NCBI RefSeq assembly: GCF_000014565.1
Contig: NC_008268.1
Coordinates: 1,377,001 to 1,441,000 of the forward strand
Length of the DNA stretch: 64,000 nucleotides
Source: Rhodococcus jostii RHA1
GTDB taxonomy: Bacteria; Actinomycetota; Actinomycetes; Mycobacteriales; Mycobacteriaceae
Reading direction: 5' to 3'
Each line of letters opens with the position of its first letter. Within the stretch, counting starts at the first letter, position 1. Below, piece after piece: positions 8,013-18,499 of this stretch. Under the pieces are notes generated by a model. That model searched no databases and was not told where the DNA came from. It was given only the letters and a program-made list of their open reading frames with translations. The position numbers and the translations under genes were made by a program.

Positions 8013-11000
8013 TCAGTTGTCGGCGTCCACCGGCGGGCCGGCGGGACGTGCTGCGGCACGGCGACGACGCGGCCTGCGCGGCGATGCCTGCGAATCCCCG
8101 CCGTCAGGCGAGGACGCCGGCGGCGCACTCACGGCCGACGCCGACATGGCCGGTTCCGGCTCCGGTGCGTGCTCGGCGCCGGTCTCCGATGTCGGGATCA
8201 CGAACACCGTCCCCGCGCTCGGGGTTTCGGACACCGGCGCTGCCGCTGCTCTCGACACCCGACGGCTCCTTCGCCGCGGCGGGGCCACCGGCTCCGGCTG
8301 GGGCTCGGGCTCGGGCTCCACGACGGGTTCCGAGGTCTCGGCGACCGGAGCCGCTTCGGCCGGTGCGGCTTCGACGGCCGGCTCCTCGGCCACAGTCTCT
8401 TCCGCCACGGCTTCTTCGACGACCGCTTCCTCGGCGACGGTGTCCTCCGCCTCGGGTGCCACGACGGCTTCCGCAGCGACCGCTGCCGGGGCCTCGGCCA
8501 CGGCTTCTTCGATGCCGGGCAGGTCTGCCGCCGGAGTCTCCGCCTCGGCGGCGACAGGCTGCTCGGGCTCGGGAACCGCCGCCGCGGGCTGCTCGGCGGA
8601 TTCCGCCTCGTGCCCGCTGTGTGCGTGCGCGGCCTCCTCCTCGTGATGGTGGTGTGCCATCGCGAGAGCGACCGGGTGGGCCCGCTTGACGGTGGCATCC
8701 ACCGTCGGGGTCTCTTCGTGCACGGGAGGCTGCGACGTCTCCCCACCGGACGACTTGTCGCGGCCCCGCTTCTTTCGGGAGCCGCCGGAGTCGCCGCCGC
8801 GGGACGACCCGCGCGCACCGTTGTCCTCGGAGGTCTTCACCTCGATCGGCTCGGCGTGGACGACGATGCCCCGGCCGTGGCAGTGCTCACAGGTCGTCGA
8901 GAACGCCTCGACCAGCCCGGTGCCCAGCTTCTTCCGCGTCATCTGGACCAGGCCCAGCGACGTGACCTCGGACACCTGGTGGCGGGTGCGATCCCGGCCC
9001 AGGGCCTCCGTCAGGCGTCGCAGCACGAGATCGCGGTTCGATTCGAGCACCATGTCGATGAAGTCGACGACGATCATGCCGCCGATGTCGCGCAGGCGCA
9101 TCTGCCGGACGATCTCCTCGGCCGCCTCGAGGTTGTTCCGGGTGACGGTCTCCTCGAGGTTTCCGCCGGCGCCGGTGAACTTGCCGGTGTTGACATCGAC
9201 CACGGTCATGGCCTCGGTGCGGTCGATCACCAGCGTGCCACCGGAGGGCAACCAGACCTTGCGGTCGAGTGCCTTCGCCAGCTGCTCGTCGATGCGGTGC
9301 GCCTCGAAGACGTCGACACCGTTGTCCGACGTGTGCTGCTCGAGCCTCGGCATGAGGTCGGGGGCGACGGACCTGATGTACGACTCGACCGTCGACCAGG
9401 CCTTGTCTCCCTCGATCACGAGCTTGGAGAAGTCCTCGTTGAACAGGTCGCGGATGACCTTCACGAGAAGGTCGGGCTCCTCGTACAGGGCCTGCGGGTT
9501 GCCGGACTTACCGGATTCCGCCTTCGCGGCCTGAGCCTCGATCCCGGCCCACTGGTCCTGCAGACGTTTCACGTCGCGGGCGAGTTCTTCCTCGCTCACC
9601 CCCTCGGACGCGGTCCGGATGATGACTCCGGCGTCCGAGGGCACGATGTCGCGCAGGATGTCCTTGAGGCGCTTGCGTTCCGTGTCGGGCAGTTTGCGGC
9701 TGATACCGGTGGACGTGCCGCCGGGCACGTACACGAGGAAGCGGCCCGCGAGGCTGATCTGCGTCGTCAGCCGTGCACCCTTGTGCCCGACCGGGTCCTT
9801 GCTGACCTGGACCAGCACCTGGTCGCCCGGCTTGAGCGCCTGCTCGATCTTGCGGGAGTTGCCACCGAGCCCGGCAGCCTCCCAGTTGACCTCACCCGCG
9901 TACAGCACGCCGTTGCGGCCGCGGCCGATGTCGATGAACGCGGCTTCCATGCTGGGCAGCACGTTCTGGACGCGCCCGAGGTACACGTTGCCGACCATCG
10001 ACGCCGACGCCGACGTGGTCACGAAGTGTTCGACGAGAACGCCGTCTTCGAGCACGGCGACCTGCGTCGTCGCGTGCGGTTGCCCGGTGGCGATGCGGTC
10101 GCGCACCACCATCACTCGGTCGACGGCCTCGCGGCGGGCCAGGAACTCCGATTCCGTGAGGATCGGTGGGCGCCTGCGGCCGGCATCGCGGCCGTCGCGG
10201 CGACGCTGACGCTTCGCCTCGAGCCGTGTCGACCCCGTGATGCCCTGGACCTCGTCCTTCGAGCGGCTCTTGTTGCGAGGTTCACGCTCGTGGACGACGG
10301 TGTTCGGCGGATCGTCCTCGGACGTGGCCTCTCCCGACCCCTCGCCACCGGACTTGCGACGGCGGCGGCGGCGACGGCGACGGCTCGATCCGTCGGAGTC
10401 ACCCTCACCGGTCTCTTCGTCACCGGACTCCGCTTCGGCCTGCTCGGCCTCCGCGGGCTGCTCCTCGGAATCCTTCTTCGGCTTCTCTTCGGGCTCCCGA
10501 GTCGGTGTCTCGGCGGCCTTCTCCTCGCGAACGGATTCCCGCGCGGATTCCTCGGCCTCGGCACCCTCGGTGTCGATGTCCGTGTCCTGCTCGTTCTGCT
10601 GTTCGCCCCGTCCGCGACCACGGCCGCGGCGGCCGCGGCGACGACGACGCGGCTGATCGCCGTCGACGTCGGACTCGTCCGACTCGGTGTCGGCGGTTCC
10701 GGTGTCCGTGGCCTTGGCGGGCTCGGGCACCTCCTCGCGCGTTTCGGCGACGGGCGGCTGCTCGGTGGTGGGTTCCGGGGTCCCGGCGTCCCGGCGGCTG
10801 CGCCGGCGACGCGGCGGAGTCTCGACCGCTGCGAGGTCGGGCTGCAGGAACAGCGGGACCTGCGAGGCGGCGGGCGGGGTCTCGACGGCGGGCTCGGCGG
10901 CGGGCGCCTCGACCTGGTAGGACGCGGTGGTGAACAGGTCACGTCCGAGGTCGCGCTCGGCGACCGCGGCCTCCTCCGCGACGGGCTCCTGGGCGGCCGC

Positions 11001-11417
11001 TTCCTCGGTGGGAACTGCGGGAGCCGGAGTCTGCTCGGCCGCTGCTTCCTCGACGTCCGCGGCCGCGACCGGTTCCGGTGCGACCTCGACGACGGGTTCG
11101 GCGGGGGGCTCCGCGACCGGTTCTGGGGCCGGGGTCTTCGCGACCGGTTCGACCGCGGCGGGTGGTTCGGTGGGAGCGATCTGCGCAGCGGTGAAGGCTG
11201 CGTGCACCCGCTCGGCGACGTCGCGTTGCAGGCTCGACTGCGCGCTGCGCAGTTCGGTTCCGAGGGCCGCAGCCTCGGCGAGAACCTGCTTGCTCGTTAC
11301 GCCCAGCAACTTCGCGAGGGCGTGAACGCGGATCTTCTCCGGAAGGGCGGGAACCGCGCTCCCGGTGGTGGCCGTTTCGTTCGGCTCTGAATTTGTGGGC
11401 GGCGCTTGATCGGCCAC
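8013..11417 (-). CDS. rne: Ribonuclease E/G family endoribonuclease
   Basis: Single-strand endoribonuclease central to mRNA turnover and rRNA processing. Of 1134 residues, the conserved core lies in the middle: an S1 domain at about 450-505 (GNVYLGRVQNVLPSMEAAFIDIG), the catalytic metal-site segments VVDVNTGKF (about 742) and GGMIVVDFIDM (about 781), and the zinc-link motif CEHCHGRG (about 842). The first roughly 440 residues and the last 270 are low-complexity, rich in Ala, Pro, Glu and Arg, with basic RRRRRR-type patches that probably bind RNA or partners. A histidine-rich stretch (AHHHHEEEAAHAHSGH) lies in the C-terminal tail. This core-in-the-middle layout is typical of actinobacterial RNase E. 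Confidence 0.95.
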   Translation of the reverse strand: MADQAPPTNSEPNETATTGSAVPALPEKIRVHALAKLLGVTSKQVLAEAAALGTELRSAQSSLQRDVAERVHAAFTAAQIAPTEPPAAVEPVAKTPAPEPVAEPPAEPVVEVAPEPVAAADVEEAAAEQTPAPAVPTEEAAAQEPVAEEAAVAERDLGRDLFTTASYQVEAPAAEPAVETPPAASQVPLFLQPDLAAVETPPRRRRSRRDAGTPEPTTEQPPVAETREEVPEPAKATDTGTADTESDESDVDGDQPRRRRRGRRGRGRGRGEQQNEQDTDIDTEGAEAEESARESVREEKAAETPTREPEEKPKKDSEEQPAEAEQAEAESGDEETGEGDSDGSSRRRRRRRRRKSGGEGSGEATSEDDPPNTVVHEREPRNKSRSKDEVQGITGSTRLEAKRQRRRDGRDAGRRRPPILTESEFLARREAVDRVMVVRDRIATGQPHATTQVAVLEDGVLVEHFVTTSASASMVGNVYLGRVQNVLPSMEAAFIDIGRGRNGVLYAGEVNWEAAGLGGNSRKIEQALKPGDQVLVQVSKDPVGHKGARLTTQISLAGRFLVYVPGGTSTGISRKLPDTERKRLKDILRDIVPSDAGVIIRTASEGVSEEELARDVKRLQDQWAGIEAQAAKAESGKSGNPQALYEEPDLLVKVIRDLFNEDFSKLVIEGDKAWSTVESYIRSVAPDLMPRLEQHTSDNGVDVFEAHRIDEQLAKALDRKVWLPSGGTLVIDRTEAMTVVDVNTGKFTGAGGNLEETVTRNNLEAAEEIVRQMRLRDIGGMIVVDFIDMVLESNRDLVLRRLTEALGRDRTRHQVSEVTSLGLVQMTRKKLGTGLVEAFSTTCEHCHGRGIVVHAEPIEVKTSEDNGARGSSRGGDSGGSRKKRGRDKSSGGETSQPPVHEETPTVDATVKRAHPVALAMAHHHHEEEAAHAHSGHEAESAEQPAAAVPEPEQPVAAEAETPAADLPGIEEAVAEAPAAVAAEAVVAPEAEDTVAEEAVVEEAVAEETVAEEPAVEAAPAEAAPVAETSEPVVEPEPEPQPEPVAPPRRRSRRVSRAAAAPVSETPSAGTVFVIPTSETGAEHAPEPEPAMSASAVSAPPASSPDGGDSQASPRRPRRRRAAARPAGPPVDADN

Positions 11418-11873
11418 GTAGTCTCCTCAGCCCCCGGGCGCGTCCACTCCCGTGTCTGGGAGTGTCACGCGGCCACGCGAGGGCGCAGTATGTGTACTCG
11501 CGCCCCAGATGTGAGCGCGAGATTGTCTGGTCTCGCTCCACACAGCGCGTGCAGTGTCCGTTTTCACTGCACACCCATGTAGTGCCTTGCGGATGGCCGT
11601 CATCCCCGGCGCGAGCGCCTGATCATCCAGCGTGCCGAACGCCCAGGTATTTCCTGTTGACGCAGGGGCAGCGATGAAGGGCATCGAGCCGTGGTGTCAT
11701 CCGGTCGAAGCCGCGTGGTGCACAAATTGCGGTCCGACCACCCCCAGTATCCCACACGTGTGCCTCAGTCCGTGCCAGCGGCGCTCGTATCGGTCTGGAA
11801 CATGTTCCGCACGCGATGGCGCCGCCGGCCCGGAGGGCAGGTCGGTGGGTCGAGGGGTGGGTGGAGAGGTACG
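11418..11873. other. 456-bp intergenic region between ndk and rne
   Basis: This stretch lies downstream of ndk and upstream of rne, both on the minus strand, and should contain the rne promoter and a long 5' leader. No ORF in it has a convincing ribosome site together with recognisable protein sequence. A 12-bp perfect palindrome, GGAACATGTTCC, lies at 11797-11808. I see no clean -35/-10 pair. An RNA leader controlling rne, as known for RNase E in enteric bacteria, is possible but not shown. Confidence 0.4.
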
Positions 11874-12293
11874 TCAGTTGGCGGCGAGGTGGGGGAACCA
11901 GAGGGCGATCTCGCGCTCGGCGGACTCGACCGAGTCGGAGCCGTGTACCAGGTTCTCCTGGGCTTCGAGCCCGAAATCGCCGCGAATCGTGCCTGGGACG
12001 GCCTTCTCGACCGGGTCGGTGCCCCCGGCGAGCTGACGGAACGCGGCGATCGCACGGGGACCTTCGAGGACTGCCGCGACGAGCGGGCCGCCCGTGATGA
12101 ATTCCAGCAGGCCGGGGTAGAAGGGGCGGCCCTCGTGCTCGGCGTAGTGGGCGGCTGCGATGTCGCCGGGAGCGGTGCGCAGGTCGAGCGCGGAGATCGT
12201 CAGACCTTTCCGCTCGATACGACCGAGGATTTCTCCTACATATCCGCGGGCAACGGCATCGGGCTTGATCAGTACAAGGGTGCGCTCAGTCAC
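11874..12293 (-). CDS. ndk: Nucleoside-diphosphate kinase
   Basis: Transfers the gamma-phosphate between nucleoside triphosphates and diphosphates through a phosphohistidine. The 139-aa protein has the family start [16 protein letters not shown], the ADP-site segment [18 protein letters not shown], the RGDFGL motif and the active-site histidine in [16 protein letters not shown]. Length is normal. It sits 18 bp downstream of the DUF4233 gene in the valS-folC-DUF4233-ndk series, an arrangement familiar in actinobacteria. Confidence 0.98.
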   Translation of the reverse strand: MTERTLVLIKPDAVARGYVGEILGRIERKGLTISALDLRTAPGDIAAAHYAEHEGRPFYPGLLEFITGGPLVAAVLEGPRAIAAFRQLAGGTDPVEKAVPGTIRGDFGLEAQENLVHGSDSVESAEREIALWFPHLAAN

Positions 12294-12311
12294 GGCGCAC
12301 AGCCTAAATGG

Positions 12312-12722
12312 TCAGCCCCGCTGCCCCGGCAGCAGGCCCCGCTCCATTCTCTGGCGGACGTTCCGGCGGAAGTAGAGCAGGTATCCCCACAGGATGGCGA
12401 AGACCACTCCGACCGAACCGATCGACACGTGGACGAAGAACCCGAGTAGCAGCCCCACCTGCAACAACAGGTTGTACTTCATCGCCCAGGGGCGGCCCTG
12501 CAGGCCCGCCCCGAGGATCATGAGCACCGCGAGCCCCACGAGGTAGGTTCCGGACCACCAGGTGAGTCCGCCGCCGACCGTCGCGACGACCGGCAGGGCG
12601 AGAAGCACCACGATGGCTTCCAGGATCAGAGATCCCGCGACCACCCCGCGGAATCCCTTCCACGGGTCCTTGGTCGGCGGTCCGAACTCCGGTTCCGAAG
12701 CATTCGAGTCCGGCTCGCTCAC
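12312..12722 (-). CDS. DUF4233 family membrane protein
   Basis: Small integral membrane protein of 136 aa with four hydrophobic segments (about residues 25-50, 55-75, 85-105 and 108-125) and charged tails. It has no catalytic motif. The position between folC and ndk is where DUF4233 proteins are found in actinobacteria. Its ATG overlaps the folC stop by four bases (ATGA), so the two are translationally coupled. Function is unknown; the coupling hints at constant co-expression with folylpolyglutamate synthase but not at a shared reaction. Confidence 0.8.
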   Translation of the reverse strand: MSEPDSNASEPEFGPPTKDPWKGFRGVVAGSLILEAIVVLLALPVVATVGGGLTWWSGTYLVGLAVLMILGAGLQGRPWAMKYNLLLQVGLLLGFFVHVSIGSVGVVFAILWGYLLYFRRNVRQRMERGLLPGQRG

Positions 12723-14146
12723 GCTGGGTCCTTTCCGAAGAGGGTGCGGGCCGCACCGGCGGTCACCACGGATCCGGTGACCACGACGCCCGCCCCCGAT
12801 ACTGCCTCACCGGGTTCGGCGACCTCCTCGGCCAGCCCGATGGCCGTTTCCAGCGCGTCCGCGAGCGTGGGTGCCACGACGACGCGTTCGTCGCCGAACT
12901 TGGCGACCGCGAGATTGGCGAGATCGTCGACGTCCATGGCCCGTGCCGAACCGTTGTTCGTGACGACGAGCTCGTCGAACACCGGTTCCAGCGCCGACAG
13001 GATGCCGTCGACGTCCTTGTCCCCCATCACGCTGACGACGCCGACCAGCTTGCGGAAGTCGAACTCGGCGGTCAGGGCGGCGGCGAGCGCACGCGCCCCG
13101 TCCGGGTTGTGGGCGGCGTCGAGGAACACGGTCGGGGCGCTGCGCACACGTTCGAGCCGGCCCGGATTGACGACCGAGGCGAACGCCTCCCGGATGGCCT
13201 CCTGGTCGAGCTGCCGTTCCGGGCCCGCACCGAAGAACGCCTCCACGGCCGCGAGCGCGAGCGACGCGTTACGCGCCTGGTGCTCCCCGTGCAGGGGCAG
13301 GAAGATGTCGGTGTAGACCCCGCCGAGGCCCTGCAGTTCGAGCTGCTGACCCCCGACCGCGATCTGCCGGGCGAGCACCGTGAACTCGGAGCCCTCCCGC
13401 GCGACCGCGGCATCCACCTCGACGGCCCTGCGGAGCAGCACCTCCATCACTTCCGGTGTCTGCTCGGCCAGGATCGCAACGGCGTCGCGGGGCACGAGCG
13501 CGTCCTCGCGGCCCTTCTTGATGATGCCGGCCTTCTCCTCGGCGATCCCGGCCAGGTCGTCGCCGAGATACTCGGCGTGATCGAGGCTGATCGGGGTGAT
13601 CACCGCGATCTCGCCGTCGATGACATTGGTTGCGTCCCAACGCCCGCCGAGACCCACCTCGACGACGGCGACATCGACGGGCGCCTCCGCGAACGCGGCG
13701 TACGCCATCGCGGTGAGCACCTCGAACTTGCTCATCGCGGGGCCGCCGGCCGCCTGCGACTGCTGGTCGATCATCTGCACGTACGGCTCGATCTCCCGAT
13801 ACGTGTCGACGTACCGGCGGGGCGACACCGGGCGCCCGTCGAGGCTGATGCGCTCGGTGGCGAGCTGCAGGTGCGGGCTGGTGGTGCGGCCGGTGCGCCG
13901 GTGCAGCGCCGTGAGCAGCGCGTCGATCATCCGCGTCACCGACGTCTTGCCGTTGGTGCCGGTGACGTGGATGGCGGGATAGCCGTGCTGCGGCGAACCG
14001 AGCACGTCCATCAGGGCCGCGATCCGGGTGAGGGACGGCTCGATCTTCGTCTCGGGCCACCGCTTGTCGAGTTCCGCCTCGACCAGTGTCAGCTCCGCGA
14101 GGTCGACAGGACTGACTCCCTCCGGCGTGAAGTCGGGCGAGGTCAC
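12719..14146 (-). CDS. folC: Bifunctional folylpolyglutamate synthase / dihydrofolate synthase
   Basis: Adds glutamate to dihydropteroate and to reduced folates with ATP. Mur-ligase-like P-loop [10 protein letters not shown] lies near residue 55, followed by TSPHL, the [11 protein letters not shown] segment, the DHAEYLG loop and the C-terminal [12 protein letters not shown] motif. I place the start at the GTG at 14146, overlapping the valS stop as GTGA, which gives 475 aa, a normal family length. The frame stays open further upstream, but that part is antisense-type noise inside valS. The gene is coupled to valS upstream and the DUF4233 gene downstream. Confidence 0.94.
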   Translation of the reverse strand: MTSPDFTPEGVSPVDLAELTLVEAELDKRWPETKIEPSLTRIAALMDVLGSPQHGYPAIHVTGTNGKTSVTRMIDALLTALHRRTGRTTSPHLQLATERISLDGRPVSPRRYVDTYREIEPYVQMIDQQSQAAGGPAMSKFEVLTAMAYAAFAEAPVDVAVVEVGLGGRWDATNVIDGEIAVITPISLDHAEYLGDDLAGIAEEKAGIIKKGREDALVPRDAVAILAEQTPEVMEVLLRRAVEVDAAVAREGSEFTVLARQIAVGGQQLELQGLGGVYTDIFLPLHGEHQARNASLALAAVEAFFGAGPERQLDQEAIREAFASVVNPGRLERVRSAPTVFLDAAHNPDGARALAAALTAEFDFRKLVGVVSVMGDKDVDGILSALEPVFDELVVTNNGSARAMDVDDLANLAVAKFGDERVVVAPTLADALETAIGLAEEVAEPGEAVSGAGVVVTGSVVTAGAARTLFGKDPA

Positions 14147-16851
14147 GCGCCTTCCAGCTCCTTCAATCGCTTGGTGATGCGTTCGATTTCTTCCGTCGCG
14201 ATCTGCTGACGCGTACGGATCTTCTCCTTGACGGCGTCGGGGGCCTTGGCCAGGAACGCCTCGTTGGACAGCTTGGCGGTGGTACCGGCAAGTTCCTTCT
14301 GGGCGGCCGCGAGGTCCTTCTCCAGCCGGGCCTTCTCGGCGCCGAGGTCGACGTTGCCGGACGTGTCGAGGTCGACGGTGACGGTCGCCTTGCTCAGGCG
14401 CACCTCCACCGACGCGGACACCGCGAAACCGTCCTCCGGGTCCGTCAGGCGCGCCAGCGACGTGACCGCGGCGAGCTGCGTGTCCAGATCGGCCTCGGCG
14501 ATGCCGCTGATGCGTGCGGGAACCCGCTGCGAGGGCTTGAGACCCTGATCGCTGCGGAACCGGCGCACCTCGGTCACCAGTCGCTGCATGTCCTCGACGC
14601 GCTGCGCCGCAACTGCATCCGCGGCTGCCTCGCTCGACTGCGGCCACTGCGCCACGACGACGGACTCACGCTCGGTCAGCGCCTTCCACAGCGTCTCGGT
14701 GACGAATGGGATCACCGGGTGGAGCAGGCGCAACAGGGCGTCGAGGACGTTGCCGAGCACGGCCCTCGTGTTCGCCGCGATCGTGTCGTTCTCGGCGAAC
14801 TGCACCTTGGCCAGCTCGAGGTACCAGTCGCAGACCTCGTCCCACGCGAAGTGGAACAGCGCCTCGCACGCCTTGCTGAACTCGTACCGGTCGAATGCGG
14901 CGTCGACCTCCCCGCGCACCTGCTCGAGACGGTCGAGAATCCAGCGGTCGGCGTCGGTCAGCTGGTCGCGTCCGGGCAGTGGCGCCGGCGCGGCCCCGTT
15001 CATGAGGGCGAACTTGGTCGCGTTGAACAGCTTGGTCGCGAAGTTCCGCGACGATTGCGCGTGGTCCTCGCCGACGGACAGGTCGCTGCCGGGATTGGCG
15101 CCGCGGGCCAGCGTGAAGCGGAGCGCATCCGCGCCGAAGCGGTCGACCCAGTCGAGCGGGTCGATGCCGTTGCCCCGCGACTTCGACATCTTCTTGCCGA
15201 ACTGGTCGCGGACGAGGCCGTGCAGGAACACGTCCTCGAACGGCACCTGCGGTCCGGACTTGCCTTCGCTGAACACCCCGTCGCTTCGCTCGCCCCGCCC
15301 AGCGATGGCGTCGTCCTCCGACACGTACGTGCCGAACATCATCATCCGCGCCACCCAGAAGAACAGGATGTCGTAACCGGTGACGAGAACACTTGTGGGA
15401 TAGAACTTCTCGAGCTCGGGCGTCTTCTCGGGCCAGCCCATGGTCGAGAACGGCCACAGCCCGGAGGAGAACCAGGTGTCGAGGACGTCGGGATCCTGCA
15501 CCCAGCCCTCGGGTGCGGTCTCGTCCGGTCCGAAGCACGCGACCTCGCCGTCGGGGCCGTACCAGATCGGGATCCGGTGACCCCACCACAGCTGACGCGA
15601 GATGCACCAGTCGTGCATGTCGTCGACCCACGCGAACCACCGCGGTTCCTGGCTGGCCGGGTGGATGACCGTGTCGCCGTTGCGCACCGCGTCACCCGCG
15701 GCCTTCGCGAGGGACTCGACCTTCACCCACCACTGCAGCGACAGGCGCGGCTCGATGGACTCACCGGTGCGCTCGGAATGCCCGACACTGTGCAGGTAGG
15801 GCCGCTTCTCCGCGACCACGCGACCCTGCTCGGCGAGGGCCTCGCGCACCTTGACGCGCGCCTCGAAGCGGTCGAGACCGTCGAATTGCGTTCCCGTGTC
15901 GGCGATCTTGCCGGTCTTGTCCATGATGGTCGGCATCGGCAGGTTGTGCCGCAGGCCCATCTCGAAGTCGTTGGGGTCGTGCGCGGGCGTGATCTTGACG
16001 GCGCCGGTGCCGAACTCGGGATCGACGTACTCGTCCGCGATGATCGGGATGTCGCGCCCCGTGAAGGGATGCTCGAGCGTCGTCCCGATCAGGTGCTTGT
16101 ATCGCTCGTCGTCGGGGTGGACGGCCACGGCGGTGTCACCGAGCATCGTCTCGACACGGGTGGTCGCGACCACGACGTGCGGCTCGTCGTCGTTCAGGGA
16201 GCCGTACCGCAGCGAGACCAGCTCACCCTCGACGTCCTCGAACTTCACCTCGATGTCGGAGATCGCCGTCTGCAGCACTGGCGACCAGTTGACGAGACGC
16301 TCGGCCCGGTAGATCAGCCCGTCGTCGTACATGCGCTTGAAGATCGTCTGGACGGCGCGGGACAGCCCGTCGTCCATGGTGAACCGGTCGCGGCTCCAGT
16401 CGACGCTGTCACCGATGCGGCGCATCTGGCCGCCGATGGTGCCACCGGACTCGCGCTTCCAGTCCCACACCTTCTCGATGAACAGCTCGCGGCCGAAGTC
16501 TTCCTTCGTCTTGCCGTCGACGGCGAGCTGCTTCTCGACAACGGTCTGCGTCGCGATGCCCGCGTGGTCCATGCCGGGCAGCCACAGCACCTCGTAGCCC
16601 TGCATCCGCTTGCGGCGGCTCAGCGCGTCCATCAACGTGTGGTCGAGCGCGTGACCCATGTGCAGGCTGCCGGTCACGTTCGGCGGCGGCAGGACGATGG
16701 AGTAGCCCGGCTTGTCGCTGTGCGGGTCCGCACGGAAGTAACCGGCGTCTACCCAGCCCTGATACAGATCGTCCTCGACGGAACTGGGGTCCCAGCTCTT
16801 CGGGAGGGCATCGGCACGGTTCTGGGGATTTTCTGGAGCTGCACTGGTCAC
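14143..16851 (-). CDS. valS: Valine--tRNA ligase
   Basis: Class I aminoacyl-tRNA synthetase charging tRNA-Val. The 902-aa protein has the HIGH-type motif HMGH in [13 protein letters not shown], the KMSKS motif in KKMSKSRGN, the editing domain between them ([15 protein letters not shown]), the anticodon-binding helices, and the C-terminal coiled-coil arm expected for ValRS (from about residue 835). I searched by eye for a T-box leader upstream and found none. The stop overlaps the folC GTG start. Confidence 0.97.
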   Translation of the reverse strand: MTSAAPENPQNRADALPKSWDPSSVEDDLYQGWVDAGYFRADPHSDKPGYSIVLPPPNVTGSLHMGHALDHTLMDALSRRKRMQGYEVLWLPGMDHAGIATQTVVEKQLAVDGKTKEDFGRELFIEKVWDWKRESGGTIGGQMRRIGDSVDWSRDRFTMDDGLSRAVQTIFKRMYDDGLIYRAERLVNWSPVLQTAISDIEVKFEDVEGELVSLRYGSLNDDEPHVVVATTRVETMLGDTAVAVHPDDERYKHLIGTTLEHPFTGRDIPIIADEYVDPEFGTGAVKITPAHDPNDFEMGLRHNLPMPTIMDKTGKIADTGTQFDGLDRFEARVKVREALAEQGRVVAEKRPYLHSVGHSERTGESIEPRLSLQWWVKVESLAKAAGDAVRNGDTVIHPASQEPRWFAWVDDMHDWCISRQLWWGHRIPIWYGPDGEVACFGPDETAPEGWVQDPDVLDTWFSSGLWPFSTMGWPEKTPELEKFYPTSVLVTGYDILFFWVARMMMFGTYVSEDDAIAGRGERSDGVFSEGKSGPQVPFEDVFLHGLVRDQFGKKMSKSRGNGIDPLDWVDRFGADALRFTLARGANPGSDLSVGEDHAQSSRNFATKLFNATKFALMNGAAPAPLPGRDQLTDADRWILDRLEQVRGEVDAAFDRYEFSKACEALFHFAWDEVCDWYLELAKVQFAENDTIAANTRAVLGNVLDALLRLLHPVIPFVTETLWKALTERESVVVAQWPQSSEAAADAVAAQRVEDMQRLVTEVRRFRSDQGLKPSQRVPARISGIAEADLDTQLAAVTSLARLTDPEDGFAVSASVEVRLSKATVTVDLDTSGNVDLGAEKARLEKDLAAAQKELAGTTAKLSNEAFLAKAPDAVKEKIRTRQQIATEEIERITKRLKELEGA

Positions 16852-16906
16852 CCGTCGAGTCTAATGAACGCGCGGACGACCGACGACGGGGCTACCGTCC
16901 GCCTCG

Positions 16907-17086
16907 CTACTGGTCGCTGAACAGGGCGCGGTGCACCTCGGTGGCGGTGCGATGCTCCGGGTCGACGGGGCGCAGCGCCTCGCCGGCATCCTCGCCGCCT
17001 GCCTGGGATCCTGCGGTGCTGTGCAGCTCGGAGAAGAGCTGCACGTGGTGGTCGTTCAAGGGATTCCTCCGGTTCGTCTGCCGCAT
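16907..17086 (-). CDS. Small hypothetical protein upstream of valS
   Basis: A 59-codon frame reading MRQTNRRNPLND and ending HRALFSDQ. It resembles no protein I know. By my hand count it shows the codon-position bias of real genes here: roughly 70%, 45% and 88% GC at positions 1, 2 and 3. It is also free of the Arg/Pro-rich character of spurious frames. No clear ribosome site precedes the ATG. A CATACT hexamer about 35 bases upstream could be a -10 element, so a short or near-leaderless transcript is possible. The frame stays open upstream to 17182, so the start is uncertain. It sits alone in the gap between the regulator gene and valS. Confidence 0.42.
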   Translation of the reverse strand: MRQTNRRNPLNDHHVQLFSELHSTAGSQAGGEDAGEALRPVDPEHRTATEVHRALFSDQ

Positions 17087-17197
17087 CCAGTGCGGCAACC
17101 ACTCGAGAGTGTCGAGTATGCATCGAAAACGCCGCCGATCGGCGGCGACACGGCGACGGGCGCGCCGGTGGTGTTCACACACACGCCGGCAGAAGGC

Positions 17198-18358
17198 TCA
17201 GCCGGCCCGCTGTGCCACCACACAGGCGAGGTAGAGCGTCATACCCAGACCCGGTTCGTCCAGCGGGCGACCGAGGAGCCGGGCGATCTTGTCGAGTCGG
17301 TTGGCGAGGGTATTGCGGTGGACGTGCAGCCGCTGCGCCGCCCGGCTGGAGTTGAACCCGCACTCCCCCCAAGCGATCAGCGTCTCCTGCAGGTGCGGCC
17401 AGTCGTTGTCGGTGGCCAACGCGCCGAGCACCGCCCGTGACAGTCTGTCACGGGTTTCCGCGGGTATCACCGAGACGGCCTGATGGAGGCGGAACCGGTC
17501 GATGTCGTAGACCTGCCCGCGTGGGTCGAGAACCGCGCCGAGCCGGAGCGCGTCGTACGCGTCCTGGGACGAGAGATTGAGCTGTTCGACCCCGTGCGCG
17601 ATCGATCCGATCCCCACGCGGGTGTCCCATCCCCGTTCGCGGACCAGGGACACATACTTCCGGCACCGGTCCGTCAGAGCCGCATCCGCCGCGGGGGTCC
17701 GTGCGGTCACCACGGTGGTGACCGCGACGACCTGCCGAGCGAGCGGCGCGACCAGATCGGTCGCGGAGTCGAAGGCGTCCTGCACGGCGCGCAGGACCCT
17801 GTGCGACACGGGCTGCCCCTGGACCGCGACGTCGTCGGAGTGACTGTCGTAGCTGATCAGCACCATGACCCGGGGAAGGCGCAGGTCGTATCCCAGACCC
17901 GTTGCCCGCCGGACGATCTGGGCCTCGGTGAACGTGGAGCGATGCCAATCACAGATGTCGCGGAGCAGCTCTTCCGCAGCCCGCTCGTAGGTCAGCCGGG
18001 TACCGATCCGCGAGGCCTCCTGCATCAGGATTTCGGTCTGCCGCTTGACCACGAGCCCGAATTGCTCGACCTGCTCGGGTGAGCCGGACAGCCCGATCGT
18101 GCCCACCACGTCACCGTCGATGACGAGCGGAATGGTGACGCCGGGCAGACTGCCGACGAGGTCGCGGACGTCCGCTGCCGAATGCGCGATCATGCGCCGC
18201 GCACGGATCACCTCGATCGATGCCTCGTGGAATTGGCCGATGCGACGTTCGTCCCCGCTGCCGACTACCGTGCCCGCCGCGTCCGTGATGAGCACGTTGA
18301 ACCCGATGACGTCGGTGATCTCGTTCGCGATCTGTTGCGCCAGAGCCTCACTCAGCAT
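17198..18358 (-). CDS. CdaR/PucR-type helix-turn-helix transcriptional regulator
   Basis: Regulator of the sugar-diacid family. The N-terminal diacid-recognition-type domain (about residues 1-135) includes INVLITD-like and VVGSGDERRIGQFHEASIEV segments matching CdaR of E. coli. The C-terminal PucR-type helix-turn-helix (about 325-385) has LIAWGECGFNSSRAAQRLHVHRNTL. I chose the ATG at 18358 because GGAAGGG lies six bases upstream and the protein then starts like other CdaR proteins; the frame extends to 18436. The gene is divergent from the symporter operon with about 140 bp between starts, so it probably regulates that operon. The effector is unknown. Confidence 0.82.
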   Translation of the reverse strand: MLSEALAQQIANEITDVIGFNVLITDAAGTVVGSGDERRIGQFHEASIEVIRARRMIAHSAADVRDLVGSLPGVTIPLVIDGDVVGTIGLSGSPEQVEQFGLVVKRQTEILMQEASRIGTRLTYERAAEELLRDICDWHRSTFTEAQIVRRATGLGYDLRLPRVMVLISYDSHSDDVAVQGQPVSHRVLRAVQDAFDSATDLVAPLARQVVAVTTVVTARTPAADAALTDRCRKYVSLVRERGWDTRVGIGSIAHGVEQLNLSSQDAYDALRLGAVLDPRGQVYDIDRFRLHQAVSVIPAETRDRLSRAVLGALATDNDWPHLQETLIAWGECGFNSSRAAQRLHVHRNTLANRLDKIARLLGRPLDEPGLGMTLYLACVVAQRAG

Positions 18359-18499
18359 CGACAGCCCTTCCGAACCCTTCGAGGGATTGTGCATATCGCA
18401 CAACTCAGTACCGAATCCAGTATAAATCAAGGTCAACTTGCCTAGTGACCACGGTCACATGCCGTTCCTACGATGGGTGCATCCCAACTAGGAGTTCAC

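Noticed and set aside
7992..11390. 1132-aa open frame on the plus strand across rne
   Set aside because: Antisense shadow of the RNase E gene; the repeat-like Leu/Gly/Arg runs reflect the low-complexity ends of rne.
11427..11684. 85-aa frame just upstream of rne on the minus strand
   Set aside because: No ribosome site, composition not clearly coding, and no recognisable similarity; treated as leader sequence.
11797..11808. GGAACATGTTCC as a LexA/SOS box
   Set aside because: Actinobacterial SOS boxes have GAAC and GTTC separated by four bases; here the spacing is two and the flanking TCGA context is absent.
16852..16906. T-box or other riboswitch upstream of valS
   Set aside because: No T-box sequence (TGGNACCGCG-like) or specifier stem could be found by eye on the minus strand.
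14719..16920. 733-aa open frame on the plus strand across valS
   Set aside because: Antisense shadow of valS without motifs.
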